From positions 135,927 through 156,308 of the forward strand of contig MU631467.1 in assembly GCA_026770615.1 (NCBI GenBank): a stretch of DNA of 20,382 nucleotides. The letters are read 5' to 3'. The notes below the pieces were generated by a model, which was not told the origin of the DNA, made no database searches, and saw only the letters and a program-made list of their open reading frames with translations. Of the stretch, positions 9,675-19,250 are shown in pieces; the stretch's first letter is position 1; each line of letters starts with the position of its first letter. A program made the translations under genes and the position numbers. Source of the DNA: Pavlovales sp. CCMP2436. Its lineage: Eukaryota > Haptophyta > Pavlovophyceae > Pavlovales.

Positions 9675-10185
9675 GCGCTGCTTTCGAGCGCCCTCGTGGG
9701 GGCGACTCTGCGCGCGGCCGTCGCGCGGGCCGCCTCCTCCGCTCTTCGTGCGCAGGCCGAGGGTGCACACAGGTACGCTGCTCCCGGAGACGAGCTGCGC
9801 ACGGGCCGAGAGCTGCCCGAATTGCCCCTGCGCACAAAGCCGCGTGCAGGGCTTTGGTCGGAGCTGCTCAGCTGAAGGGCTTGCCCGCCGCAGCGACGGG
9901 CTGGGTGGATCAGGCGTCTCGACACGCTGCCAGTGGCGCGCAGTGTGAAAGCTGGCCTCGCGTCTGGCGAGGGGGCCGGCTGCCAGCGTTGCACCAGCAG
10001 CGCCGATCGTGTCAGTAGAATATATGCCAGTGCCGAGTACGTAATGCCACACTGGCGCCTTTTATCTAGCGCTAGCAGCCATGCGCGCGCACTTCTGATC
10101 ATATGCCCTAGCACTACGAGTGCTAAAATCCTAGGGGCTCAGTGCACCCATATCCCAGCCAAATTTAAATGTAAAGTTAACTAAC
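9675..10185. other. L11 downstream region with small hairpins
   Basis: No gene is supported. Two inverted repeats are visible: GCCAGTG at 10026-10032 pairs with CACTGGC at 10050-10056. A nested hairpin at 10105-10138 has an inner AGCACT/AGTGCT stem and outer GCCCTAG/CTAGGGGC arms. They could belong to the 3' UTR or to a small decayed element. Confidence 0.4.
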
Positions 10186-10471
10186 TTAAGGGTCGAAAAT
10201 CGAAATCCGAATTACTGCTGGGGAGTGGGAAAAGTTGTGGGCGGGACGATGTATTAGACATTTTTCGCCCCTGCGCGCTAAGTATCGATAGCTGTTGTCA
10301 AATAGAGCCCTCCTCGACGGTCATAGCCCACCTCGTGTGCCTCTCGAGTGCATCTGGGGTCGACGACATGCTGAAGGTAACTAGTTTATTATTTATTCCG
10401 CCCGCGTCTCTCAACGCCGTCGATTCATAACGACGTCACTCTCGCGAGTGAATCCGCCGTGCCAGCAGGTA

Positions 10472-10492
10472 CCTTCAGCTAGGCGCTGAAGG
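10472..10492. repeat. Short hairpin CCTTCAGC/GCTGAAGG
   Basis: An 8-bp perfect stem with a 5-nt loop in the non-coding left part of the TTAA-flanked segment. The stretch 10215-10560 around it shows no supported gene. Confidence 0.4.
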
Positions 10493-10563
10493 CCCACCAC
10501 TGACAAAAAGAAACCCCTTGAATTGCCGACCGCGCCCACGTTCTCATCCAAAGCCACACTCCG

Positions 10564-10735
10564 TCTCCGTCGCCGTTGTCTCCGCGGCCTCCATTGCCGC
10601 CGCCGCCACCGCCGCCGCCGCTGCCGCCGTCACCGCCGCCGCCGCCGTCGCTGCCGTCGCCGCCGCCGCCTCGGCCTCCTTACCCGCCGAGACTGCCACG
10701 CCGCTGCTGCCGCCGCCGCCACCGCCGCCGCATCC
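10564..10735. repeat. Interrupted (GCC)n tract
   Basis: About 170 nt of GCC/CCG triplets with scattered substitutions. All frames stay open through it, so the ORFs crossing it mean little. It lies just downstream of the stop of the minus-strand OTU ORF. Confidence 0.8.
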
Positions 10736-10796
10736 CCTCCCCGCCCCACACCCACATCTCTTACCTTACAAATTTTTCAATTGTACTCCCTGCTTA

Positions 10797-11411
10797 TTAT
10801 GTCCCTTGGACTGGTATTTCGCATGTCGCTTCAAAGTGGGTCTTGCTTGCATCACAGGATAGCACACACACCCTCCTGCCTCCGCTACGCGATGCCGTGA
10901 CCAGCTCGGACAGTGTTTTCCTGACCGTCGGGCCGGCCGTCCATCCAGCAATGCTGTATAGAGGGATTCTCGGTACTGGCGGGGCAACGTCAGCGTGGTA
11001 TACTGCGATAAATTCCGCGACTTGCCCATTATCCAAGCGTTTGAGGAGTACCACGTCCATTCCAATGCTCGTGGCAATACTGTGGAGCATGTTGTCATGC
11101 ATCCATGCTGCCTGTCCATCCTCAAAGAAAGGCTGTCCGTACCTTGCTTGCGCTTCTATTGGCCACATATTATTGCGCAGGTTGTGGTCAAGGTTGCTTC
11201 CCATCGGGTCACTTGGGTGATCCTTAGATCTACGCAGCAACAGTTCCTCTTGGACTTCCGGCGTGAGTAGAAGCGCATGATTGACTGCCGCTGCGCGTAT
11301 TGTTATGGCTGCCTCCCAGTTCACCGCTCGCCCTGCGCTTCTTAGCACCGCGTAGGTAAGGCAGTTTCCATCGCCTGCTATGCCTATGGGGCTTAGTCTT
11401 AGCGTCGCCAT
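10797..11411 (-). CDS. OTU-family cysteine protease domain (retroelement-associated)
   Basis: A 204-residue ORF from an ATG. OTU enzymes are cysteine proteases, typically removing ubiquitin from proteins. The N-terminal block GDGNCLTYAVL carries the family's D-x-x-C signature (Asp14, Cys17). The conserved C-terminal THFEAT supplies the catalytic His (His192). Spacing between the two blocks is usual for the family. The frame stays open upstream of the ATG for about 70 codons, so the domain may be the C-terminal part of a longer polyprotein. It follows a LINE-type C-terminal zinc-binding ORF on the same strand, and OTU domains are known in some non-LTR retrotransposons. A free host deubiquitinase is less likely because of this context. 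Confidence 0.65.
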   Translation of the reverse strand: MATLRLSPIGIAGDGNCLTYAVLRSAGRAVNWEAAITIRAAAVNHALLLTPEVQEELLLRRSKDHPSDPMGSNLDHNLRNNMWPIEAQARYGQPFFEDGQAAWMHDNMLHSIATSIGMDVVLLKRLDNGQVAEFIAVYHADVAPPVPRIPLYSIAGWTAGPTVRKTLSELVTASRSGGRRVCVLSCDASKTHFEATCEIPVQGT

Positions 11412-11694
11412 TAACGTTGTGAAATCACCGGCCGGGTTGGTTATCAGGGTAGGTCCAATCCTGAATCCATCAACATCTTTCTCACCCTCTGTTGGGGTTT
11501 GTGGATTCCTTGTGGCCTTTCTTCCTGCTACGCGTGAGCCCGCTGCCTTGGGTGGGTGGGTTGTCCTTGTGTTTGGTGCTCCCTGTGATACTCCGTTGAG
11601 ACCGCTGGTCTCGGCACCCTAGGGGTGCCGAGTCCGGCCTGGAGTTATCTGGGTGACTTGGTTTCCTTTCTTTAAGATTTTCTTCACATTGTAG

Positions 11695-12321
11695 TCATTG
11701 ATGGCTAGTCTGATAAAATGCAGGCCGTGGTGGGCAGTAGGTTGGTCTAGCCATGACTGCGGTTGCAACGGCACGGGCTCCACCTCGGAAGATGTTGCTG
11801 TCTGTGGCTTCGTCCACTGCTGCCTCGATCGCCTGTTTGAGTGACACTCGTTCGGCTTGTGTCTGGGGGCATTCCCGGAATAGATGATTATTGGTGTCAC
11901 CTCCTGGTCGTCGTACCCCCGCTGCAACGCACAGGGGGCATTTTGTGTTCATGCGCTTGAGCTTTCCCCCAATATTAGCCGTGTATAGTAGAATTTCCGG
12001 GTACTCTGCTGCGATTTTCGCGTTGTATCGTACCGCCCCGGATATGCACTTTAGCATGAAGCGCGGGAATTTATCAGGCCATGTAGGACAGGAAAGCATG
12101 TATTCCGATTCACGTTCCCAGAGTGCGGCTGTGATCCCTTTAATGCTATACTTTCCAGGTTTGTTGGCCATAAGTTCCTCAACTAGCTGTCTCCTAATGC
12201 GTGCTGCCACCGCTGTGCGGAGGTAAGACTCATCCGCTCTTTGGATGTCCCCATATGGAGTCGTAACCATGTATTTTCCCGGGGTGAGGGCTGATTTCTG
12301 GAGGTGTTGGCCGTCTAACAT
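11695..12321 (-). pseudogene. C-terminal fragment of LINE-type reverse transcriptase (zinc-binding region)
   Basis: A 208-residue ORF with no reverse-transcriptase catalytic core. Its C-terminal part has CPLC...HLFREC (Cys128, Cys131, His146, Cys151), the arrangement of the zinc-binding motif after the thumb of many non-LTR reverse transcriptases. The preceding helix-rich stretch (FMLKCISGAVRYNAKIAAEYP) also fits that region. An overlapping frame (11619-11927) continues with LAINDYNVKKILKKG, so a frameshift near the 3' end is likely. The nearby 80-nt palindrome (12371-12449) lies just before the start. I infer a 5'-truncated retroelement whose downstream product is the OTU ORF. Confidence 0.55.
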
Positions 12322-12370
12322 TTCCGATTCTCAGTGCTCGGAGGCGATAAGAAAGCCATGGTTCCCGATG

Positions 12371-12449
12371 GGGCACAGAGGAGTTAGATGCAGATTTGTG
12401 AACGGGGCGCCGCCCCATTCACGAATCTGCATCTAACTCCTCTGTGCCC
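12371..12449. repeat. Near-perfect 39-bp-arm palindrome
   Basis: Arms 12371-12409 and 12411-12449 are reverse complements with two T/C differences and a single base between them. Both begin or end in GGGCACAGAGGAGTTAGATG or its complement. It sits about 90 nt inside the right end of the TTAA-flanked segment, just upstream of the LINE-tail ORF. Confidence 0.9.
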
Positions 12450-12540
12450 AACCCAGTTTGTTAGGTACTCCGACGGATTTTCACCACTCTTCTTCGCAAT
12501 TTCCCCCGGACTGGCCACTAATTCGGATTTCGACCCTTAA

Positions 12541-13457
12541 ACATTATAGTTCTAAACTTAAAAAGTAAGTCAGAAAAGACTCAGGCAGTCAGTTTCTTCT
12601 TCTGTCGCCTTGCTCGCCTTCCAGTTCCACGCGCTTTGAGACTACTAGCTAGCGAGACTGATGCCAGCATGGTGTTTATAAGTTGCCGGCTGGGGGCGCA
12701 TCTGTTGCGCTGTGGTGGGTGCCTTCGTCGTCACCATCATCTCGAGATTGGTGGTTCACTGGTTGAGCTGGTTTCCAGTTCTGTTGATCTTGTATATATC
12801 CGGGATTATGGCGTTGATAATGGCATACACTCCCTGGAAGGTGCGTTCTCGTGTACCAGGCTTGAAGGTGACTAGTTTGGGGTCAATCGGGCTCTCTGTT
12901 AGGAGTGGCTGGGATGATTCAAATTTGCTGGGTTTTTTCATTTTGTGTGGCGGCGATTTAGCCTGGTGATAGGATATCTCTCCTCGGCTAGGAGAAGTCA
13001 CAACGGGCCAGTAACGGTTGTCCGTTGGACACACTAGCCGAAGCGTGGACCTCGTGCGTCAGCCTTACTCAGGATCTCTAGATCACAATGGAGCGTCGCA
13101 ACAAGAGGCAAGAAACGTAACCGGAGTTTAAAGACCGCTTTGGCCTAAAACTCCAGTATTGCCGGAGCACACTGTTCCTGGACGCTTCGAGTCCTCTTCG
13201 ACCGTTGGATTAAGGGCATTCCCTAATCCTGCCGACGTATGCCGCCGACCGGTAGTGTATCGTCGCAATGGGGGAAAGGATAACTATCCAGTAAAACCCC
13301 CTGTGAGTACCATTGAGCACTCATCAGTGGATGCCCTCGAGCACCCACACATCCGTCCACGTATATGTGCGCGTACGAATGCTAACACCCCCCGCGACGC
13401 ACGTAGACTCGCGTCATAGACCTATCGTCGTGATGTCGCTCTACCCTTGCTAGGCTG
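12541..13457 (-). other. Region downstream of copia pol, with possible 3' LTR start
   Basis: Just after the RNase H stop, the minus strand shows a G run directly followed by TGTTAGCATTCG (around 13375-13395). A purine run followed by TG is the usual start of a 3' LTR. No second LTR copy is present in the window to define its length. A short minus-strand ORF starting with MKKPSKFESS (about 12756-12940) has no recognisable family. I see no other gene here. Confidence 0.3.
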
Positions 13458-14924
13458 CTAGGAAAGGGCATCGTCTTGGAACATGATGGCGTCGACGTGC
13501 CGATGGAAGATCGTCGTTGTCGTCGCCTTCGTCATGATGTCTGCACGGTTTAGGTCGGTGTGGACCTTCAGGACCCTAATCATGCTCTTTTCGTGCGCCA
13601 CTCGGATGCAGTGGAACTTGACGTCGATGTGCTTCGACCTCTTGTGGTGAACTGGGTTCTTGACCAGGTCAATGGTGCCCTGGTTATCCTCGTAGACCGG
13701 CGTAGGCTCATCCTCTGACTGATGGAGGAAGGCCGCCATCTCACGCAGATAAGCCAGCTCGCGGCAGCACTCGCTGAGGGCAATGTACTCTGACTCGCAG
13801 GTCGAGAGTGCGATGACCGACTGCAGGCTCGAGTGCCATGCGATGGGAGTACCGTTGTACTTAACGATGTACCCTGTGGTGGAGCGTCGCTCCTCCTTGT
13901 CGTTGGCCCAATCAGCGTCCGCGAACGCCGAGATGCCGGAGTGCTCGTTATCCGCTTTGAAGCGGAATAGGAGGCCTAGTCGCTTGGTGCCCCTGAGGTA
14001 CCTCAGCACGCGCTTGGCCGCGAGCATGTCACACACCCTGGGTGTGCTCATTCGCCTAGCTAGCGAATTCGTTGCGTGAGCCAGATCAGGACGGCACGTC
14101 GTCATGGCAAACATGATGGCGCCGGTGATCTCCTGGTACGTCTTGATGTCCTTGTGGTTGAGCAGCTGCTCATCCAGGACGGTAGAGTTGTCCTTCTCTG
14201 CCTCCGGCGTGTGTGCCGGCTTGCAGTCGCTCATGCCGAATCTGGCGATGATGCCCCTGAGGTAGGACTCAAGGTGCATGTACATGCCCTCTGGGGTGTA
14301 CTCGAACTGCGCACCCAGGAACTTCCCGAGCTCGTCCTGCACCTTCAAGGTGTAGTGCTTAGCGAGGTGTGCTGCGAGCTCCTCGATAGCCTTGGATTGC
14401 TTCAGTCCCATCTGAGCTTTGATGGCCTCAGCCACGACGATGTGCCCAGGCGGGGCTCTCGTCTTCGCCTCATACCCTGCAGGTAGAGCGAATTGCGGTC
14501 GGTCTCCCTCATCGAGAGTAGATGTCAGATAAGCGTCTGAGACATCTCCCTTCCAGAAGATCTTGACCTCCGCGTGCCTCAGGTCGCGACGACGATTGCC
14601 GTCGACCTTTCCACCAATGGCTAGGAGTAGCCGGACTTGCTCGCTCCTGATGGTGGGTGAAAATACTTCTGTGTAGTCAATGCCTTCCTTATGGAAGTTA
14701 CCCATCACCACCATGCGAGCTTTCCAACGGGTGACCTCACCCATCTTGTCCAATTTTGGCCTCGTAGACCCACTGTGATGGAAGTACCTTTGACCAGCCT
14801 TCGCCACCTTGAAGGTGTTGAAGTCTTGATGTGCGGCCAGGTTAGACTCCATCTCCTTCGTCCACTCGTCCGCTTGCGGCGATGCTATCGCCTGTCGGTA
14901 GTGTCGAGGGATGGTGACCGGCAC
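13458..14924 (-). pseudogene. Ty1/copia reverse transcriptase and RNase H, catalytic RT core deleted
   Basis: A 488-residue frame. RT N-terminal part at residues 67-103 (WKARMVVMGNFHKEGIDY, EVFSPTIRSEQVRLLLA). First catalytic Asp region at 127-130 (KGDVSDAYL). Then MGLKQS (172-177) runs directly into KAIEELAAHLAKHY. In copia elements about 40-50 residues, including the YVDD active site, lie between these blocks; here they are missing in frame (near 14391). The RNase H domain looks complete: FADADW (336-338), CESEY (377-380), YEDNQ (413), HHKRSKHIDV. The apparent first codon is GTG and the frame opens upstream, so it is a continuation of the integrase frame after a shift, not a real start. The enzyme should be unable to copy RNA. 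Confidence 0.85.
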
Positions 14925-15793
14925 TCCCTTATGTGTGATGCCGAAAGCCGCGCGGGCTTGGCGATATCGGGAGGCCTGGTCTTGCTCCTAGCAGCCCTGT
15001 CCCGCCGTAGCGGGTCATACCCTTTGGGCAGGGCTTGGGTCGGGTTGCCTTCGATCAGATCCGGATCCACCATCGTCTTCAACGTTCTTGCGTGGCTCGT
15101 CGGAGGAACAACGCGACTGTCCGGCTCGTAGTCCGATTCTTCACCGTCCGTTCCCGAATCGTCACCCGGGATGAGGTCTGGCAAGGTGTCGGCGTTGGTC
15201 GGGGCGTCGTCTGTCGCTGCGATCGTCCTAGTAGAAACTTCGACTTGCTTGCTGGATGGTAACACTCTGGTGTTCTCCTGAACTCCGACCATCTGGTCGC
15301 TCTGTTCCACTCGCCAAGGGGTGTGGATCCCCTCCGCGATCAGATCTCGCTCGTCGATCTCGACGTGTCTCGAGAAGTTCGCGGTGCCGTCTTTCAAAAG
15401 CACGATGTAGCCTAGGATGAGGCGCATAGAATCTCCATATTGCACGCCGTCACCGCCGTAGCCGAGAACGATCCCTCGCTCCATCGGGAGTCCGAGTTTG
15501 CCGCTCTTCTTGCGAGCCGGACCGATGAGGAGCATCTGTTTGCACCTGACGAAGCACCAAGCACCTGCCAAAACACCAACAGCTAAAGATAGCAAGGAAC
15601 TTATCAGTTCTATTTGATTACCTTGAGTCGGTTCCTTTTTATCAGTTGACGAGTACATCGAGTTTAGCTGCTTGCTGCTCTTTGAGCACCTCGCGCGCCA
15701 GGCAACGGCACGAGTGAACGCCGCGTGTGCGGAGTAACACCAACATGATATCATCCTCGTCCCTGTCGGGACCCGGTACCCCGCGTTTCGCAC
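14885..15793 (-). pseudogene. Ty1/copia integrase C-terminal fragment
   Basis: The recognisable part runs from about 15590 to 14960. GAWCFVRCK, then KLGLPMERGIVLGYGGDG, then ILGYIVLLKDGTANFSRHVE match the copia integrase end (usual pattern: cysteine/valine block, KLDP...GIFLGY, then a regulatory VxFDE-like block). An acidic linker follows. Reading continuity to the RT frame needs a shift near 14955-14965 (after KPAR). Upstream of about 15600 the resemblance stops and no integrase catalytic domain or zinc-binding HHCC domain is found. So the element is broken here, next to the oppositely oriented gag. Confidence 0.7.
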
Positions 15794-18097
15794 GTGGCAA
15801 CCAGCAGTTCAACGAGTCCAACAAGAGTGACAACAAGCTGTCGCCTCAAGCGTGGCTGGCCAGCAGAAGCTCCTCAGCCAGCTCACGCGTACGCTGCAGT
15901 ATGTGCCGACCGGCAACACGCAGCTCAAGAGCGAAACATCGTCGGCGCAGGGCCTGGCGGCAAGTTCTACGTGCGCGAGCTCGACGAGTTCACCGTCGAG
16001 TTCATGCTACGGAAGGAGATTGAGGGCACGCTAGCGAACAGCTACCTCGCGCTGGAGACCAGCTGCGAGAAGCTCGACGCTAACGGGCGCCTGGCGCTTC
16101 ATGCGGTCGAACTGAGAAACGCGCAGAAGGTCGACGACATCAAGCAGGAGCACTACTCTGCGCTGATCAAGGCGCGTTCAACGGTCGATGACAACTTCGA
16201 GACGGTGGGCAAGGGCGGGACACGTAGCGCCAAGGCCCCTTCGACTCCCGCCGAGCGCGATCTGGCGGAGAACGCCGACATCCCGGCCGAGTTCCGCCCG
16301 CAGTGCCCCGAGTGGCTCGCAAAAAGACTCGAGCTGCAGGCGCTGAAGTACGAGCAGGAGATGGCGAAGGTCATCAGCAAGACGGCCCTCACGTCTTCTG
16401 AGCTCCAGCAGAAGTTCTCCAAGAGCTGCAGCGTCTACAGCTCGTTCAGTGCTTTCGCGTCACAGGTCTACGAGAACTCGGTCAAGGTGGCGCACAACCT
16501 CCTGCAGGGCATGATGAGTGCGTACGATTTCTCCCAGCTTTCCGTGCAGGCCAACGTCCAGGTGTCGGGCGCTGTCTCCCAGTTCCACGCGATTGGCGCT
16601 GCTCGTCAAGCGTGCTGAACGCATGGACACCACATACGCGCTCGAAGAGTGCGCGGCCTTCTTCTTCCTCGAGGGCATCCCGACCGGCTCCATGACTTAC
16701 GCTGAGGTCGAGACCTACCTCTAGAAGGCCGAGAACGCCTACAACGCTCTCAAGATCCCACACCACGACGACTTTCGCCGCTTCGCCACCATCCAGCGCC
16801 TCATGCCGCGGGGGAACCCACAGATTGCCACGCTTTTCCAGGAGCTTCTGCAGCGCCCGTACTCCAAGTTCGAGCCAACTTGGAACGAGGAGGTGACCGA
16901 CAAGCTTGTGTCCTCTGGCCTGGCGGTTTCTACGCGATTGGGAGCAACGAGCATTTTGGCGCCAGCCGCAAAGTCGAGCGCAACGCGCAGGCGCACGCTG
17001 CCAAGACGGCGACGAAAGGCCCGCTCAACGAGAACGAGTACGTGGAGGAGTCGACGTCGGCGGCGCCGGCGTACGCGCCGCCGCCGCGCAAGGTAACCTG
17101 GCAGCCGCGCCCCGATGCTCATTCGCGTGCGCCGACACAACACCGCGCACCGATCCTGCGTGCGGCCGGTGGCTGGGACGGGCGAAACTGCAACCTGTGC
17201 AAGGAGGACGGTGTGACCGGCAAGGCCCTCGTTCACGACCGCCTCACTTGCCAACGGTTCAAGTGCTACAACTGCGACAAGTTCAGCCCTGGTCACCTCT
17301 CCACCCGCTGCCCGCACCCGCTCAAGGAGCCCGGCAGTTTCCGTGTCGGCACCCTCGGATCGAACCGCTCTGGCAAAGGGTGTCCTGCGCACGCGATGTT
17401 CGTCCAGGACATTCCCGACCAGGACAAGTACATGTACCCCACCGAGCCTGGGAGCGGTGCCCTCGAGATGATGATGCGCACTTTTCACGAGGAGCGTCAC
17501 AACTTCCCGATGGAGAGCTATGACCACAGCGTGTACGCGCACGCTGCCGTCGGTGGCAACGAGACCGTCGTTGGCAACGAGACAACGAGCGTGATGGTGG
17601 ACACGGGCTGCCATGGCCAGCACGTCTTCAAGAAGGGCTACCTCAATGACAAGTTCCCAACTATCGGCCGGGTGGAGTGGGGCAAGACCGGCTCCACGTC
17701 TGTGGTCGTCGCTAGCGGCTACACTACCATTTTCTGCCCATACGCAGACGGGAGTGGCAAGGAGCACTCGCTCGAGCTCCCAATCTGGGAGGTTCCCGAC
17801 GCTACTACCTCGCTGCTCAGCGGCAGCAAACTGATTCAGGACGGCGCTGTCTTGCACTTCGAGACGGGCAAGTCGTACATCTGTTTCGGCAAGCTTGGCG
17901 GACCGCGCATCGCAGTCGACAATGACTGTATGGTGCGTATGCGCTTGCCCGGCCCGCAGGACACACCACCCACCACACCCACACAGGCGCACGCGAGCCG
18001 CGCTGCCTCCAGCTGCAAGGCGCAGCACAAGCCGCGCTGGCAGCAGCAGCTTCGGTGGCGACGACGGAGGCGGCTTTGGCAGCAGATTGCGCCTTAG
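15745..18097 (+). pseudogene. Ty1/copia gag-protease, several frameshifts and a stop
   Basis: Opens at ATG 15745 (MISSSSLSGPGTPRFARG). Protein-like sequence then moves between frames at about 15850, 15950 and 16600. An in-frame TAG lies at 16722-16724, and a final shift occurs near 16920. The gag part includes KFYVRELDEFTVEFML and a helix-rich body. A zinc-knuckle-like CYNCDKFSPGHLSTRC lies near 17264-17311 (C-x2-C-x6-H-x4-C, wider than the usual x4). A second CNLC pair precedes it. The protease has VMVDTGCHGQHVF near 17595 and the later copia block LPIWEVPDATTSLLSGSKL. Copia proteases more often have DSG at the active site. The similarity ends near 17960, before any integrase. Gag cannot be made as a single chain. 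Confidence 0.75.
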
Positions 18098-18293
18098 CTG
18101 CAATCTTGGCGTTTGTGCGGTCGATTGCAGCCTTGTTGGGTGGGATCGCGCCCTCGATCGCAAGTGACGAGGGCGTGGGCCCGACCACAATCCAGCCCTC
18201 CGAGTCGCCGGCGCGCGTAGATTTGTGGCATGTACTCCTCTGCGCCCGTAGTTGTGCCCTGTACGCAAGTTGGAGCCCCAGGTCGTGCGCCAA
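18010..18293 (-). other. Possible coding remnant, antisense to the end of gag-protease
   Basis: On the minus strand a reading frame gives SEGWIVVGPTPSSLAIEGAI followed by an Ala/Lys-rich helix-like stretch. It looks more protein-like than the overlapping plus-strand frame. No family was recognised and it has no ATG start. It may be the far end of the disrupted minus-strand ORF that begins near 19250. Confidence 0.2.
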
Positions 18294-18361
18294 TCACTCT
18301 TGGCCTTTGGCAGGGGCGCCGACCCGCCCAGCGGAAGGCGCGCTGCCAGCCGCTGAGCTCA

Positions 18362-18739
18362 GCGCGCTGCCCTTGGCGCTCGGCGCGCTGCCCTTGGCGC
18401 TCGGCGCGCTGGCCGTGGCGCTCGGCGCGCCAGCCGTGGTGCTTGGCGCGCTGACCGTGGCGTTCGGCACGCCGGCCGCTGCGCCCGGCGCGTTGCCCAT
18501 GGCGCTCGGCGCGCTGGCCGCGGCGCTCGGTGCGCCGGCTGCGGCGCTCGGCGCGCCGACCGTGGCGCTCGGCGCGCCGGCCGCGGCGCTTGGCACGCTG
18601 GGCTCGGCGTTCGGCGTGCTGGCCGCGGCGCTCGGCGCGCCGGCTGCGGTGCCCGGCGCGCTGCCCACGGCGCTCTGCGCGCTGGCCGCGACGCTCGGCC
18701 CGCTGCCCGTGGCGCTCGGCGTGCTGGTCATGGCGCCCG
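18362..18739. repeat. 21-bp minisatellite, 18 units
   Basis: Eighteen consecutive units, each exactly 21 nt, with consensus close to GCGCGCTGGCCGCGGCGCTC plus G. They differ only by substitutions. As 21 is a multiple of three, frames on both strands stay open. They would give heptapeptide repeats such as ALGALAV on the plus strand or Ala/Pro/Ser repeats on the minus strand. I cannot say from sequence alone whether any frame is translated. The flanks (18098-18361, 18740-18866) hold no recognised gene. Confidence 0.9.
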
Positions 18740-18866
18740 GCATCGGCGGCGCGCCCAGCAGTGCGGACTGCACTGGGTGACACACGCGGTGTAGGATTTG
18801 CCAGCGGTCGCAGGCCGCAGCACTGCTGCGTCGGCGCTGGCCAGGGCATCTCCTTCGAGAAAGACT

Positions 18867-19250
18867 TCAGGCGGGCGTAGGCTTGTCCATCCAGAGCGAC
18901 GGGGTCGGCGGCTCGTCCAACGTACCCTGTGTCTCGCCCAGCGCTAGCACGCTCGGCTGCAGCTCGCCCGTGCTTGGCTTCTGCCCCTCCAGTGGCTCGT
19001 CGAGTCGGGCGCAGGCAGGCTGGAAGCCGTCCTTCAGCTGGGCCGTATCACGCTTGGCGATCTCGTTGGCGCGCCGCGGCAGCTCTCTCGACGGCCGCAC
19101 GTCCCCTCTCGGCGGCTGCCCAGTCTCGCGCAGCTGGGCCGCGAGCTGTCCAGCCGCCTTCATCCTTTCGAGCAGCGTCTCGCCCAGCATGAGGATTGCC
19201 GCGATGCGGTTGCTGCATTGGCTGTCCGAGTCACATCCTGCCGTCAACAT
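18867..19250 (-). CDS. Unrecognised ORF, possibly the start of a disrupted gene
   Basis: 127 residues from ATG 19250. The sequence looks like real protein (AAILMLGETLLERMKAAGQL; RRANEIAKRDTAQLKDGF), with a helical N-terminal part and a Pro/Glu-rich end. It has no motif I recognise. The frame stops at 18867, but a neighbouring frame continues with QAYARLKSFSKEMPWP toward the minisatellite. A frameshift or missed splice is possible. The start lies 155 nt from the divergent histidine-phosphatase start. Confidence 0.35.
   Translation of the reverse strand: MLTAGCDSDSQCSNRIAAILMLGETLLERMKAAGQLAAQLRETGQPPRGDVRPSRELPRRANEIAKRDTAQLKDGFQPACARLDEPLEGQKPSTGELQPSVLALGETQGTLDEPPTPSLWMDKPTPA

Larger units (their letters stand above)
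10186..12540. mobile_element. TTAA-flanked segment with imperfect inverted ends
   Basis: The left end reads TTAAGGGTCG and, seven bases later, AAATCCGAATTA (10186-10214). The right end, read inward on the other strand from 12540, gives TTAAGGGTCG followed directly by AAATCCGAATTA. The inverted match is over 20 bp after allowing a 7-nt internal duplication on the left. Weaker similarity continues for about 20 bp. Both outer ends are TTAA, the target duplicated by piggyBac-type transposons. No transposase is seen inside; the contents are a LINE tail, an OTU ORF and simple repeats. It may be a non-autonomous transposon that captured or received a retroelement fragment. Confidence 0.55.
13381..18060. 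mobile_element. Rearranged Ty1/copia retrotransposon
   Basis: Integrase end, RT and RNase H lie on the minus strand (15590 to 13458); gag and protease lie on the plus strand (15745 to about 17960). Both halves are copia-like and start within about 150 nt of each other, head to head. This is the layout expected if the gag-protease half of a single element was inverted in place, with loss of the integrase catalytic part. Two separate truncated insertions would also explain it. No pair of LTRs is visible. Confidence 0.5.

Noticed and set aside
9114..10114. Long minus-strand frames opposite the L11 gene
   Set aside because: Antisense to a clear conserved L11 coding sequence and low-complexity in composition.
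10370..10392. Shared word TGAAGGT(A/G)ACTAGTTT at about 10371 and 12864
   Set aside because: Only about 16 nt match with no continuing similarity; could be chance.
12636..13034. Short frames on both strands between the TTAA element and copia pol
   Set aside because: No recognisable motif and overlapping on both strands; not enough to call a gene.
15575..15640. Possible intron (GTAATC...TTGGCAG) at the start of the copia integrase fragment
   Set aside because: Nothing integrase-like lies upstream to splice to, so a rearrangement breakpoint explains it more simply.
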